Position numbers and translations under genes: made by a program
Source: Empedobacter stercoris
GTDB lineage: Bacteria; Bacteroidota; Bacteroidia; Flavobacteriales; Weeksellaceae
Direction: 5' to 3'
Length of the DNA: 64,000 nucleotides
Assembly: GCF_020281205.1 (NCBI RefSeq)
Contig: NZ_JACXZC010000008.1
Coordinates: 1 to 64,000, forward strand
The notes under the pieces: model-generated
Told to the model about the DNA's origin: nothing
Seen by the model: only the letters and a program-made list of their open reading frames with translations
Database searches by the model: none
In this document: piece after piece, positions 53,308-61,228 of the stretch
How positions within the stretch are numbered: position 1 is the first letter of the stretch
How the letters are laid out: each line of letters starts with the position of its first letter

Positions 53308-53742
53308 ATGAAAATATTCTTTTCTAAATATATCCAATTTGGGATTCTTATAATGATAATATTGTTTTTTATTTCATGTGATAATTGTGAGAGATTTTAT
53401 GATGATATTAATAATCTTGAAAGCAATATAATTGTAACAAAAAATTTAACAAAAGAGCAGTCTTTTCCAAAAGTTTTTATAGAAGGTCTGAGTTTAAAAA
53501 CAAAAAATAAAGAAATTTTATCTACAGAAAATAGGTCTTTGATTGGAATTAGTAAGTATATAAAAATAGGTGATACTGTAATAAAGAAAAAAGGAGAGCC
53601 TATTATGTATGTTTACAAAAAAGATTCTATTATAGTTCATGCTTTTGAAAATTTTTGTCAAAAATCTATAAATCATAAAACTGATGAAATAAAAAGTATA
53701 GGAAATAGAATTTTTATTCGAAAAAATTTTTATTTGAAATGA
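53308..53742 (+). CDS. Predicted lipoprotein of unknown function
   Basis: The family is not recognised. The 144-residue product has a hydrophobic N-terminus (about 9-24, IQFGILIMIILFFISC) ending in a lipobox cysteine (Cys24). The mature domain has DNCERFYDDINN, ISKYIKIGDTVIKKKG and YKKDSIIVH, a pattern seen in small uncharacterised Flavobacteriia lipoproteins. It has higher A+T than its neighbours, lies next to an IS remnant and may be a recent arrival. A TAAATTTA near-match to the -7 element lies upstream and a hairpin follows. Confidence 0.65.
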   Translation: MKIFFSKYIQFGILIMIILFFISCDNCERFYDDINNLESNIIVTKNLTKEQSFPKVFIEGLSLKTKNKEILSTENRSLIGISKYIKIGDTVIKKKGEPIMYVYKKDSIIVHAFENFCQKSINHKTDEIKSIGNRIFIRKNFYLK

Positions 53743-53768
53743 GTGCAAAAACATTCACAATAATACAA

Positions 53769-53793
53769 AAGGCAAATTAAGGTTTGCCTTTTT
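53769..53793 (+). terminator. Terminator after the 53308 lipoprotein gene
   Basis: The stem aaggcaaa / tttgcctt is followed by T residues that run into the left end of the insertion sequence. Confidence 0.75.
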
Positions 53794-53851
53794 GTAATCT
53801 TCCCCAAAAAAAGCTACGCATAAAAGTAGAATATTTTTTAAATTATGAAGT

Positions 53852-54118
53852 ATGAAAAAAAGCAAATTTTCAGAAGTACAAATCATCAAGATTATCTCTG
53901 AACAGGACAAAGGCAAAACCGTTTTGGAAATTTGTCGTGAATACGGAATCAGTCAACCGACTTTTTACCAATGAAAGAGTAAATATTCGGGAATGGATGC
54001 TAATCAACTCAAACAGTTAAAAGAAATGGAGAAATAATTAGTCCAATATAAAAAGATTGTTGCAGAATCACCCCTTCAAAATACGGTTTTAAAAACTGTT
54101 ATCGAAAAAAAGCTCTAA
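53852..54118 (+). pseudogene. IS3-family orfA (HTH) with two internal stops
   Basis: Read through, the frame gives an 88-codon transposase orfA starting MKKSKFSEVQIIKII with the HTH GKTVLEICREYGISQPTFYQ. Codon 41 is TGA at 53972, where the family has tryptophan (QWK). Codon 62 is TAA at 54035, where the family usually has glutamine. Both are single transitions from the expected codon. The rest of the coiled-coil region is intact. Confidence 0.85.
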
Positions 54119-54935
54119 CGCCTGACGAAAAACGCGAACTGGTTGATTTTTCTCGCGAGGAATTTAAACTCAGTCTTCGTCAGGCTTGTATATTGTTTTG
54201 TATCAGCACATCGGTGTTTTATTATCGTCCCAAACGTAACAATCAGGACGATTTAATCATTCAAGAACTCTCTTCATTAGCGGATTTAAACAAAACATGG
54301 GGTTTTTGGTTGATGTTTCATCGGCTTAGAAAGTTGAACTATTCATGGAACCATAAACGAGTTTATCGTGTTTACAAAATGATGCGTCTAAATTTGAGGA
54401 ATAAACGCAAGAAACGATTACCAGCACGGGTAAAAGAGCCACTTTTGCGCCCGATTTATCCAAATGTAACGTGGAGTATGGATTTCATGCATGATAGTTT
54501 AGAAAACGGAAAAAGCGTGAGAAGTTTGAATATTATAGACGATTTTAATCGATAAATTTTGAGTATTTGTATCGATACAAGTTTACCTTCAGGACGAGTA
54601 GTAAGAGAACTTGAGAATTTAATTCAATGGAGAGGAAAACCAGAGTGAATAAGAGTCGATAATGGACCAGAATTTATTGCAAACGCACTAAAATATTGGT
54701 GTCATAATCAGTCTATTGAATTGATTTATATTCAGCCTGGTCAACCGACGCAAAATAGTTTGATCGAACGTTTTAATCGTACATTTAGACAAGAAGTTTT
54801 GGATTGTTTTAGTTTTCAACAATCAAGCAATTCAACATATTCTCTCAAGCTTGGATGTGGATGTATAACAATGAGAGACCGCACGCAAGCCTCGGATACC
54901 TTACTCCGCACAAGTTTTTGTTGAAATATGGAAAA
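54119..54935 (+). pseudogene. IS3-family orfB (DDE integrase) with stops and frameshift
   Basis: The reading frame shows an IS407-type integrase: the first Asp in VTWSMDFMHDSL, the second in RVDNGPEF and the Glu in [15 protein letters not shown] at 54553 replaces the Glu codon in DDFNRE, and TGA at 54646 replaces the Trp codon in PEWIRVDNG. Near 54830-54850 the frame shifts, because the expected C-terminus ([18 protein letters not shown]) continues in another frame up to about 54935. No functional transposase can be made. Confidence 0.85.
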
Positions 54936-55042
54936 ATAAATAAACCGAATACAAGTGAATTTCCAACATTTCAGCAAGATAATTGTAGTAATAATCAGTG
55001 GAATCATTAGTTTTGAATGTAGCTAGTTAAGGGAAGATTACA

Positions 55043-55204
55043 CTCGAATATCAGCTTCAGAAAGTGCAGAGAACTTTTCTATTTCTGCTGTTAATTCGTC
55101 GATGCTAACTTCGCCATCTGTTTTTGCGCTTGCATACCATTTTTTACACCTCCTCTATCTACTCCTAGTTGCGGTTTTTCTACTAAGTTAAATTTTATTG
55201 CCAT
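55043..55204 (-). pseudogene. HU-related DNA-binding protein, cut by the IS
   Basis: From ATG 55204 the minus strand begins MAIKFNLVEKPQLGVDRGGV, the start of the Bacteroidota HU-like family. Adding one A to a six-A run restores the expected continuation KKWYASAKTDGEVSIDELTA up to residue 54, where the IS right end interrupts it. The C-terminal half, with the DNA-binding arm, is not found on the other side of the element. The gene is therefore both frameshifted and truncated. Confidence 0.75.
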
Positions 55205-55289
55205 AGCATATTGTTTTGGTTAATTAATTCGTATTAAGATAGTTATTTTTTTTTATTAATACTCAACAAGACACAAAAAATGATTAAAT

Positions 55290-55321
55290 AAAATAGCCAA
55301 CTTATGGAAGTTGGCTATTTT
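55290..55321 (-). terminator. Terminator of the dnaA-side operon
   Basis: The stem aaatagccaactt / aagttggctattt has T-rich flanks on both strands. It lies downstream of the methylase gene that ends at 55390. Confidence 0.75.
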
Positions 55322-55389
55322 ATTTACTTTGAAACAACGACTCGTGAAAAGCGACACGAAGTGTTGATCTATTAGTTTAAAAAATTAGT

Positions 55390-56097
55390 TTAAGCTTGCA
55401 TCACAAAAATTGCGGGACGTTTGTGGTAATCGTATTGTTCATTTTTCCACTCTTTGATTGATAAGGTACGAATATCTTCGTCGTCTAAAGTAATATGACA
55501 CGCCACACAAATCTTGGTTTCGGCACGAAGAATTTTCGTTAAATCGTCTACCATTTGATTATTACGATAAGGCGTTTCCATAAAAATTTGAGCAATTCCA
55601 GTCTTTGCACTTTCGTTTTCTAAATGTGCTAATTTCTTTTTACGTTCGGTTTTATCGATAGGTAAATAGCCATGAAACGCAAAGTTTTGACCATTCATTC
55701 CAGAGGCCATCAAAGCCAAAAGAATCGACGATGGACCTACTAAAGGTACAACCTGAATTCGTTTTTGTTGCGCCACCTTTACCAACTGTGCACCCGGATC
55801 GGCAACAGCAGGTAAACCAGCTTCGGAGATAATACCCAAGGAGATTCCTTTGTCCAATAATTTAATCAAATCGAACAGCTCTTCTGGTTCTGTATCTTTG
55901 TTAAGAATGTAAATATCTAAATCGGCTTGTACTTTTTCGGGACAAACTTGCTTGATAAACTTACGTGCAGATTTCTCGTTTTCCACGACAAAAGTAGTTA
56001 ACGAACGAATAATATCAAGATTGTATAAAGGCAATACTCTACTGTGTTCGCTTTCGCCTAATAGCGAAGGAATCAAATAAACTTTAGCCGTATTCAT
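55390..56097 (-). CDS. RsmI-like tetrapyrrole-methylase family SAM methyltransferase
   Basis: The 235-residue protein belongs to the tetrapyrrole (corrin/porphyrin) methylase fold, in the RsmI-related group that methylates 16S rRNA. ISEAGLPAVADPGAQLV and PLVGPSSILLALMASG are the SAM-site motifs, and FHGYLPIDKTERKKKL and METPYRNNQMV are typical. It is shorter than RsmI (about 280 residues) and lacks its C-terminal domain. It may be the Bacteroidota paralog rather than RsmI itself. It follows the phosphatase gene by 9 bases. Confidence 0.85.
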   Translation of the reverse strand: MNTAKVYLIPSLLGESEHSRVLPLYNLDIIRSLTTFVVENEKSARKFIKQVCPEKVQADLDIYILNKDTEPEELFDLIKLLDKGISLGIISEAGLPAVADPGAQLVKVAQQKRIQVVPLVGPSSILLALMASGMNGQNFAFHGYLPIDKTERKKKLAHLENESAKTGIAQIFMETPYRNNQMVDDLTKILRAETKICVACHITLDDEDIRTLSIKEWKNEQYDYHKRPAIFVMQA

Positions 56098-56106
56098 AAT
56101 TATTTT

Positions 56107-56553
56107 TTAAAGATTGTATTTTTTGATGATACCGTCAGTGGCTTCATCTAATAATTGGTAAACATGCTCGAAAGCATCTTCGCCATCGTAATAAGGATCA
56201 GGTACATTGTGCGCAAGACCTGTCCCTTCTTTCAGAATTAATTTTACTTTTTCTTTTTCTTCTTCGTTACGAGCTAATTGCTGCAAATCGATCGAGTTTT
56301 GTTTATCCATTGCAAAAATCAAATCAAATTCTTCGAAAAAGATTGGATTGAAATGCATCGCACGTTGATCGGAAATATCAACGCCATATTTCTTTGCCAC
56401 TGCAACGGAGCGTCTGTCTGGTTGTTCGCCAACGTGCCAATTTCCTGTACCAGCAGAATCTACCCAATGATTGTCGCCAACCTTTGCTTGTAAAATACCT
56501 TCTGCCAAGGGAGAACGACAAATATTCCCCAAACAAACCATTAAAATTTTCAT
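56107..56553 (-). CDS. Low-molecular-weight protein tyrosine phosphatase
   Basis: The 148-residue cytoplasmic phosphatase has the P-loop CLGNICRS (Cys7, Arg13) at its N-terminus and the general-acid aspartate in VPDPYYDG. It would remove phosphate from tyrosine residues or small phosphoesters. It sits 18 bases after dnaA and 9 bases before the RsmI-like gene on the same strand, so all three are probably co-transcribed. No tyrosine kinase or polysaccharide genes are nearby. Confidence 0.93.
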   Translation of the reverse strand: MKILMVCLGNICRSPLAEGILQAKVGDNHWVDSAGTGNWHVGEQPDRRSVAVAKKYGVDISDQRAMHFNPIFFEEFDLIFAMDKQNSIDLQQLARNEEEKEKVKLILKEGTGLAHNVPDPYYDGEDAFEHVYQLLDEATDGIIKKYNL

Positions 56554-56571
56554 AGAAAAAGTATTAACTAT

Positions 56572-57996
56572 TTAATCAGCAATTTTACGCGAAATATCTT
56601 CGATATAACCACGGAATTGTTTGTCTGTTTCTTGTAAGTTTTTAACTGTTTTACAAGCATGCAAAACAGTTGCGTGATCACGTTTACCAATTTGAGAACC
56701 GATACTCGCTAACGAGGCTTTTGTGTATTGTTTTGCAAAATACATCGCCAATTGACGTGCTTGGACCACATCGCGTTTACGTGTTTTAGATTGAATATCT
56801 TCCATCTTCACTTTAAAATATTCGCAAACCGTTTTTTGAATATAATCAATTGAAATTTCTTTACGAGCCGTTTGCACCAATTTAGAGAGTGTACGTGCTG
56901 TAAGATCTAACGTAATCTCGCGTTTATTTAATGTTGCTTGTGCAATGATAGAATTCAAAGAACCTTCTAATTCGCGCACATTTGTATCGATATTTTGAGC
57001 GATATAATCCATTACTTCGTCAGGGAATTCGATTCCGTCATTTTCTAATTTTTGTTTCAAAATAGATAGACGTGTATTGTAGTCTGGATTTTGCAAATCT
57101 GCTGATAATCCCCATTTGAAACGAGAAATCAAACGATCTTCCATGTCTTGGATATCTGCAGGAGATTTATCCGAAGTCAAAATAATTTGATTTCCTCTTT
57201 GATGTAAGTGGTTAAATATATGGAAGAAAACTTCTTGTGTTTTTGTTTTTCCTGATAAAAATTGAATATCATCCATAATCAAAACATCAATCATTTGATA
57301 AAAATGAATGAAATCATTTTGATTATTATTTTTTACAGCTTCGATAAATTGTTGTGTAAATTTCTCTGTCGAAACATACAAAACCGTTTTCTCTGGATGT
57401 AAATCTTTTACTTCTAAACCTATCGCATGCACCAAATGAGTTTTTCCTAATCCTACTCCACCATAAATAAAAAGTGGATTGAACGAAGTCCCTCCTGGAC
57501 GTTTGGCAATCGCACGACCAGCAGCACGAGCTAATCGGTTTGATTCTCCTTCGATAAAATTACTGAAGGTATAATTGTGATTTAACTGTGAATCAATTTT
57601 AAGTTTTTGTAATCCTGGGATAATAAAAGGATTCATCATTTTACCCGCCTGTAAATTCATTGGCGCTTCAACCTCTTGTGGGCGAGGTTTTTCTTTGTTC
57701 GAGCTTGGAATACGAACGGTAAATGGTTCACGTCCTTGTGACTTTTGATCCATCAAAATACTATAAACTAATTTCGCATCAGAACCAAGTTCTTTTTGTA
57801 AGGCACTTTTTAAAATTTTGATATAATGTTCCTCTAACCATTCGTAAAAAAATTTACTTGGTACTTGTATTGTTAAAACATTATTATTTAGTTTGCCCGG
57901 ACGAATCGGAACAAACCATGTATTGAATGCATCTTCCGCAATGTTGTCTTTGATAAAAGACAAGCATTTTTCCCACACAGAATTTGCAGTTATCAT
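56572..57996 (-). CDS. dnaA: Chromosomal replication initiator DnaA
   Basis: DnaA binds DnaA boxes at oriC and opens the origin. I choose the ATG at 57996 (MITANSVWEKCLSFIKDNI, 474 residues); a TTG at 58011 would add five residues. Domains: I (1-90), a linker, the AAA+ ATPase with GGVGLGKTHLVHAIG and VLIMDDIQFLSGK, and the C-terminal box-binding domain IV with the signature IGSQIGKRDHATVLHACKTV. A promoter about 170 bases upstream leaves a leader with a hairpin and two possible DnaA boxes. dnaN is not adjacent, which is common in this phylum. Confidence 0.97.
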   Translation of the reverse strand: MITANSVWEKCLSFIKDNIAEDAFNTWFVPIRPGKLNNNVLTIQVPSKFFYEWLEEHYIKILKSALQKELGSDAKLVYSILMDQKSQGREPFTVRIPSSNKEKPRPQEVEAPMNLQAGKMMNPFIIPGLQKLKIDSQLNHNYTFSNFIEGESNRLARAAGRAIAKRPGGTSFNPLFIYGGVGLGKTHLVHAIGLEVKDLHPEKTVLYVSTEKFTQQFIEAVKNNNQNDFIHFYQMIDVLIMDDIQFLSGKTKTQEVFFHIFNHLHQRGNQIILTSDKSPADIQDMEDRLISRFKWGLSADLQNPDYNTRLSILKQKLENDGIEFPDEVMDYIAQNIDTNVRELEGSLNSIIAQATLNKREITLDLTARTLSKLVQTARKEISIDYIQKTVCEYFKVKMEDIQSKTRKRDVVQARQLAMYFAKQYTKASLASIGSQIGKRDHATVLHACKTVKNLQETDKQFRGYIEDISRKIAD

Positions 57997-58046
57997 CGTA
58001 ATATTGTCCAAAAGTGCTTAAGTTTTAATGTAAATTATTGATAATC

Positions 58047-58090
58047 AGCTTATGTGAAAAACATAAGCTTACCTACAAAATTGTGAACAA
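58047..58090 (-). promoter_or_regulatory. Leader hairpin and two possible DnaA boxes
   Basis: agcttatgt and acataagct form a 9-bp hairpin with loop gaaaa (58047-58069). On the minus strand, TTTTTCACA (58053-58061) fits the relaxed DnaA box TTWTNCACA, and TTGTTCACA (58082-58090) is a near-match in the same orientation. The arrangement could support autoregulation of dnaA. It is too sparse to call an origin. Confidence 0.35.
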
Positions 58091-58178
58091 ATTTTGAATA
58101 AAAAAAATAATTTGGGTATTGATATATTAAAAAATACTTTGTATAATAATAAAAATCAACAAACAGTTTTAGACAAAG

Positions 58179-58186
58179 CAAAAGTA
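58179..58186 (-). promoter_or_regulatory. -7 promoter element for dnaA
   Basis: TACTTTTG on the minus strand is an exact match, giving a leader of about 175 bases. Confidence 0.5.
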
Positions 58187-58239
58187 CTGCTAAGATAATC
58201 TTTTCATACATATTTTGTCTTATCAAAATTAATATTTAT

Positions 58240-58247
58240 TATTTTTG
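58240..58247 (+). promoter_or_regulatory. Leaderless promoter of the 58255 gene
   Basis: TATTTTTG ends eight bases before the ATG, and a TTTG lies 22 bases upstream. The expected transcription start coincides with the start codon. Confidence 0.6.
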
Positions 58248-58254
58248 TATTACT

Positions 58255-58515
58255 ATGGAAATTACACAAGAAAAAATTGACTTTGCAATTATCAAAGTAG
58301 AAAATCATTTAAATGATTTAGGGATTAAAAATAATTTTTCGCTTTTACGAATTGAACAAGTTGAAGAAGAAAATGTAAGGATTTTTTATTATGAAATTGC
58401 GAATCCTACATTCAAAACAATTATTCAAATTCAATATGATTTCTTAAAGGAAGAGCAAAAAGATTCTTCTCAAACATCTTTTAGTTGGATGGATTACAAA
58501 AAAATTACTGAATAG
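58255..58515 (+). CDS. Small cytoplasmic protein of unknown function
   Basis: The family is not recognised. The 86-residue protein is acidic, without signal or membrane segments, and starts MEITQEKIDFAIIKVENHLN. Its central part (VRIFYYEIANPTFKTIIQIQ) is probably beta-strand. It diverges from dnaA, and its -7 element is placed so that the mRNA starts at the ATG. The intact frame and consensus promoter support a real gene. Confidence 0.6.
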   Translation: MEITQEKIDFAIIKVENHLNDLGIKNNFSLLRIEQVEEENVRIFYYEIANPTFKTIIQIQYDFLKEEQKDSSQTSFSWMDYKKITE

Positions 58516-58564
58516 ACTTTTTCATTTTTTAGCTAATTAATGACCAAGTCTTTTTTTTGTTCTC

Positions 58565-58572
58565 TACTTTTG
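58565..58572 (+). promoter_or_regulatory. -7 promoter element for the thioesterase gene
   Basis: TACTTTTG, 29 bases before the ATG at 58602, is an exact match. Confidence 0.55.
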
Positions 58573-58601
58573 AAGTTTTAAAATGATGTATTAGAAAAAT
58601 T

Positions 58602-59021
58602 ATGGAGAAGATAGAACAATTGAATGTTTTTCGTACTAAAACGCGTATTTTATATAAACATACCGATCAAATGAAGGTAGTGTATTATGGTAACTATCCC
58701 GAATTTTATGAAATTGGACGTGTTGAATTGATGCGTGAGAGAGGTTTTCCTTATGCGGAGTTGGAAGCAATGGGAATTCAGATGCCAATTATCGAAATGC
58801 ATTCAAAATATGTTGGAAGTGCTTTGTATGATGAATTAATCGAAATTGAAACAACCGTTCCAGAGCGTGATAAAGGTGTTCGTATTCGTTTTAATTATAC
58901 GATTTATAATGAGGCAGGAAAAATAATTAATCAAGGTTATACAATTTTGTGTTGTATTGATGCTGAAACACGTCGACCAGTTCGAATTCCGGAACGTATT
59001 TGGACAAGTTTAGGATTATAA
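58602..59021 (+). CDS. Acyl-CoA thioesterase (4HBT, YbgC/FadM-like)
   Basis: The 139-residue single-hotdog protein of the 4-hydroxybenzoyl-CoA thioesterase superfamily starts with the conserved TDQMKVVYYGNYPEFYEIGR region, which carries the catalytic-site residues, then RERGFPYAELEAMGIQMP. It would hydrolyse acyl-CoA or acyl-ACP thioesters in the cytoplasm as a tetramer. The acyl chain is not known. It has its own promoter; apt follows with a separate one. Confidence 0.9.
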   Translation: MEKIEQLNVFRTKTRILYKHTDQMKVVYYGNYPEFYEIGRVELMRERGFPYAELEAMGIQMPIIEMHSKYVGSALYDELIEIETTVPERDKGVRIRFNYTIYNEAGKIINQGYTILCCIDAETRRPVRIPERIWTSLGL

Positions 59022-59078
59022 AATTATTTAGACTCATTAATAATTCATAAAAAGAAATTCTTGCAAATGAATTCTCAT

Positions 59079-59086
59079 TAAATTTG
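59079..59086 (+). promoter_or_regulatory. -7 promoter element for apt
   Basis: TAAATTTG, 28 bases before the apt ATG, is an exact match. Confidence 0.6.
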
Positions 59087-59114
59087 TCTCTTAACAAAAC
59101 ATGATTAAAAACGA

Positions 59115-59645
59115 ATGTCAACACTTCAAGAAAAAATCAATCAAACGATTGTAGACGTTATCGATTTTCCAAAAGAAGGAATTGTCTATAAAGATATTAC
59201 ACCATTGTTCTTAAACGCAGAACTTTCGGATGAAATTGTAGATGCGTTTGTAGATAAAGCCAAAGGAAAAGTAGATGTAGTTTGTGGAATCGAAAGCCGT
59301 GGTTTTTTGTACGGGATTCAAATTGCTCAAAAACTAAAAGTTCCTTTTGTGCTTATTCGCAAAGCAGGTAAATTACCGCCTCCTACAATTAATCAATCTT
59401 ATGATTTGGAATATGGACAAGCAACAATTGAAGTTAATTCAAATTACATCAAAGATGGTGCGCGTGTTTTAATTCATGATGATGTTTTGGCAACTGGCGG
59501 TACAGCTGAAGCTTGTGCTAAATTGGTAGAAAAATGTGGAGGTAAAACAACACAATTTTCTTTTATCGTTGATTTAACTTTCTTAAATGGAAAAGATAAG
59601 TTAACAACTTTTGCAACCGATATCGTTACATTGATAGAATATTAA
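59115..59645 (+). CDS. apt: Adenine phosphoribosyltransferase
   Basis: Apt salvages adenine to AMP using PRPP. The 176-residue protein has the family start IDFPKEGIVYKDITPLF, the GIESRGFLYG loop, the RKAGKLPPPTI hood and the PRPP-binding VLIHDDVLATGGTA. The length and order fit the standard enzyme. It is followed by a strong terminator and is convergent with the SanA-like gene. Confidence 0.96.
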   Translation: MSTLQEKINQTIVDVIDFPKEGIVYKDITPLFLNAELSDEIVDAFVDKAKGKVDVVCGIESRGFLYGIQIAQKLKVPFVLIRKAGKLPPPTINQSYDLEYGQATIEVNSNYIKDGARVLIHDDVLATGGTAEACAKLVEKCGGKTTQFSFIVDLTFLNGKDKLTTFATDIVTLIEY

Positions 59646-59648
59646 GTA

Positions 59649-59681
59649 AAAACCGTTCAAAAAAGTTGAACGGTTTTTTTA
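59649..59681 (+). terminator. Terminator after apt
   Basis: The stem aaaccgttcaa / ttgaacggttt is followed by a T tract. It reaches the 3' end of the convergent gene. Confidence 0.85.
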
Positions 59682-60329
59682 TTCTTTTTTGGGTGCTATA
59701 ATCACTTCGGGTGTTCTATCTTTCCCTATATCTAACAACGCTTTAATATTCGCTAAAACCTCTCTAAAACTCTGTTTACCTTCTGTTTTATAAGGTCCAT
59801 TATCTGCATTATATCCAATACAATCCAAACCAAAAACTTTCCCTAAAAACAATGCTCTTTTGAGATGATAGGATTGAGAAATTAGAATCACTTTATTAAA
59901 TCGAAAGATATTTTTAGTTCTATAAATTGTACTATACGTATCTAATCCTGCTCCATCAAGGTAAGTATCTTCAATCTTAACCCCTCTATCCAATAAATAT
60001 TTTTCCATTACATCAATTTCATTGAAGTTTTCATAGATTTTTTCTCCAGAAAGTAAAATGACATCCACTTGATCTTCTTCATAAAGTCGAATTGCAGCAT
60101 CCAAACGATCTTTCAAAAAACGGGTTGGTTGTCCATTTGCTTGTATTTTTGCCCCAAACACAACTGCTATTCGATAATCCTGTGGAATATTCCCTTGATA
60201 GTTGTAAATATAGTAAGAAGTAAGAATCTGAATAATTAATGCGATAACTAAAGTGAAAGCCGCTATTATACCGATGGTTAGCATACTTTTACGCATTACA
60301 AATCTTCCTATTTTTACAAGTTTACTCAA
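59679..60329 (-). CDS. SanA/YdcF (DUF218) family membrane protein
   Basis: The 216-residue protein has one N-terminal membrane helix (about 16-38, LTIGIIAAFTLVIALIIQIL) and a DUF218 domain (about 50-205). The domain has VVFGAKIQANGQPTRFLKDR, DVILLSGEK and VILISQSYHLKRALFLG, the SanA signature. SanA-type proteins affect envelope permeability and vancomycin exclusion; the reaction is not established. The start shown is TTG (MSKLVKIGRF); an ATG at 60296 is an alternative that removes 11 residues. Confidence 0.88.
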   Translation of the reverse strand: MSKLVKIGRFVMRKSMLTIGIIAAFTLVIALIIQILTSYYIYNYQGNIPQDYRIAVVFGAKIQANGQPTRFLKDRLDAAIRLYEEDQVDVILLSGEKIYENFNEIDVMEKYLLDRGVKIEDTYLDGAGLDTYSTIYRTKNIFRFNKVILISQSYHLKRALFLGKVFGLDCIGYNADNGPYKTEGKQSFREVLANIKALLDIGKDRTPEVIIAPKKE

Positions 60330-60436
60330 TATCTTTTTCTTTAAAACCTTTAACTTTCAAAAATCCATAACATTAGTCACATATAAAAATTATTAATGTG
60401 AAAATTACTTTAAATTTTTCATCGTATTTTTAGGCA

Positions 60437-61228
60437 ATGAATGAGATTGAATTAAGAACAGTTACTGTAGAACGCTATTTGCAACCTTTGCGCGAAGGAG
60501 GTTCTTTGCCTGCATTGGCTGATGCGGATGACGGTTTTAAATATGTTATAAAATTTAAAGGCGCAGGACATGGACCTCGAATGTTAATTTCTGAATTGTT
60601 AGGAGGTGAAATTGCTCGTATTTTAGGTTTTAAAGTTCCTGAATTAGTTTTTGCTTTATTGGACGAATATTTTGGACAATCGGAGGCAGACGAGGAAATT
60701 CAAGATTTATTAAAATTTAGCGAAGGAACAAATTTAGCTTTACATTATTTGTCTGGAGCAATCAATTATGACCCTGCGGTAATGAAAATTGATGATAAAT
60801 TATCTTCTCAAATTGTTTGGTTAGATGCTTTTTTAACAAATGTCGACCGTACATTTCGCAATACAAATATGTTGATGTGGCACAAAGAGTTGTGGTTAAT
60901 CGACCATGGAGCTTCTTATTATTTCCATCATTCGTGGGACAATTGGGAAAAAGCAGCAATTGCTCCATTTGCACCAATTAAAGATCATGTTTTATTGAAA
61001 AATGCAACAAAACTTGAAGAAGTTGACACCGAATTTAAAGCATTACTAAATGATGAAATTATTGATAAAATTGTAGACTTAATTCCCGATGAATGGTTAG
61101 AAACAGAGGTAACACATGCGTCGTTTGAAGAAATGAGAACGGTTTACAAAACATTTATCAAAACACGATTACAACATTCAGCACTATTTATAAACGAAGC
61201 GAACAATGCCAGAAAAAATCTTATATGA
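60437..61228 (+). CDS. HipA-like protein kinase, compact form
   Basis: The 263-residue protein resembles the C-terminal kinase domain of HipA without the HipA N-terminal subdomain. Lys39 in YVIKFKG fits the ATP-binding lysine. The catalytic loop appears as DAFLTNVDRTFRNTNML (Asp137, Asn142, Asn144), and the metal-binding aspartate is Asp156 in LWLIDHGAS. No HipB-type HTH antitoxin is adjacent. It overlaps the following DUF3037 gene by 23 bases, so the two products are made together. A TATTTTTA element just before the ATG suggests a leaderless message. The substrate is unknown. Confidence 0.85.
   Translation: MNEIELRTVTVERYLQPLREGGSLPALADADDGFKYVIKFKGAGHGPRMLISELLGGEIARILGFKVPELVFALLDEYFGQSEADEEIQDLLKFSEGTNLALHYLSGAINYDPAVMKIDDKLSSQIVWLDAFLTNVDRTFRNTNMLMWHKELWLIDHGASYYFHHSWDNWEKAAIAPFAPIKDHVLLKNATKLEEVDTEFKALLNDEIIDKIVDLIPDEWLETEVTHASFEEMRTVYKTFIKTRLQHSALFINEANNARKNLI

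Larger units (their letters stand above)
53793..55042 (+). mobile_element. Decayed IS3-family (IS407-like) insertion sequence
   Basis: The element is about 1250 bases and is bounded by inverted ends tgtaatcttccc (left, 53793) and gggaagattaca (right, to 55042). It carries orfA- and orfB-like reading frames in the usual order. Both are broken by several stops and a frameshift, so it cannot move by itself. The bases beside the two ends (tttt and ctcg) do not form a target duplication, which suggests age, deletion or rearrangement. It has interrupted an HU-related gene on the right side. Confidence 0.85.

Noticed and set aside
54721-54924. Separate 67-codon gene inside the IS
   Set aside because: It is the tail of the broken orfB integrase read past the frameshift, not an independent gene.
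58012-58254. Chromosome origin in the dnaA upstream gap
   Set aside because: Only two relaxed DnaA-box matches and no clear cluster or unwinding element pattern were found; whole-genome skew is needed.
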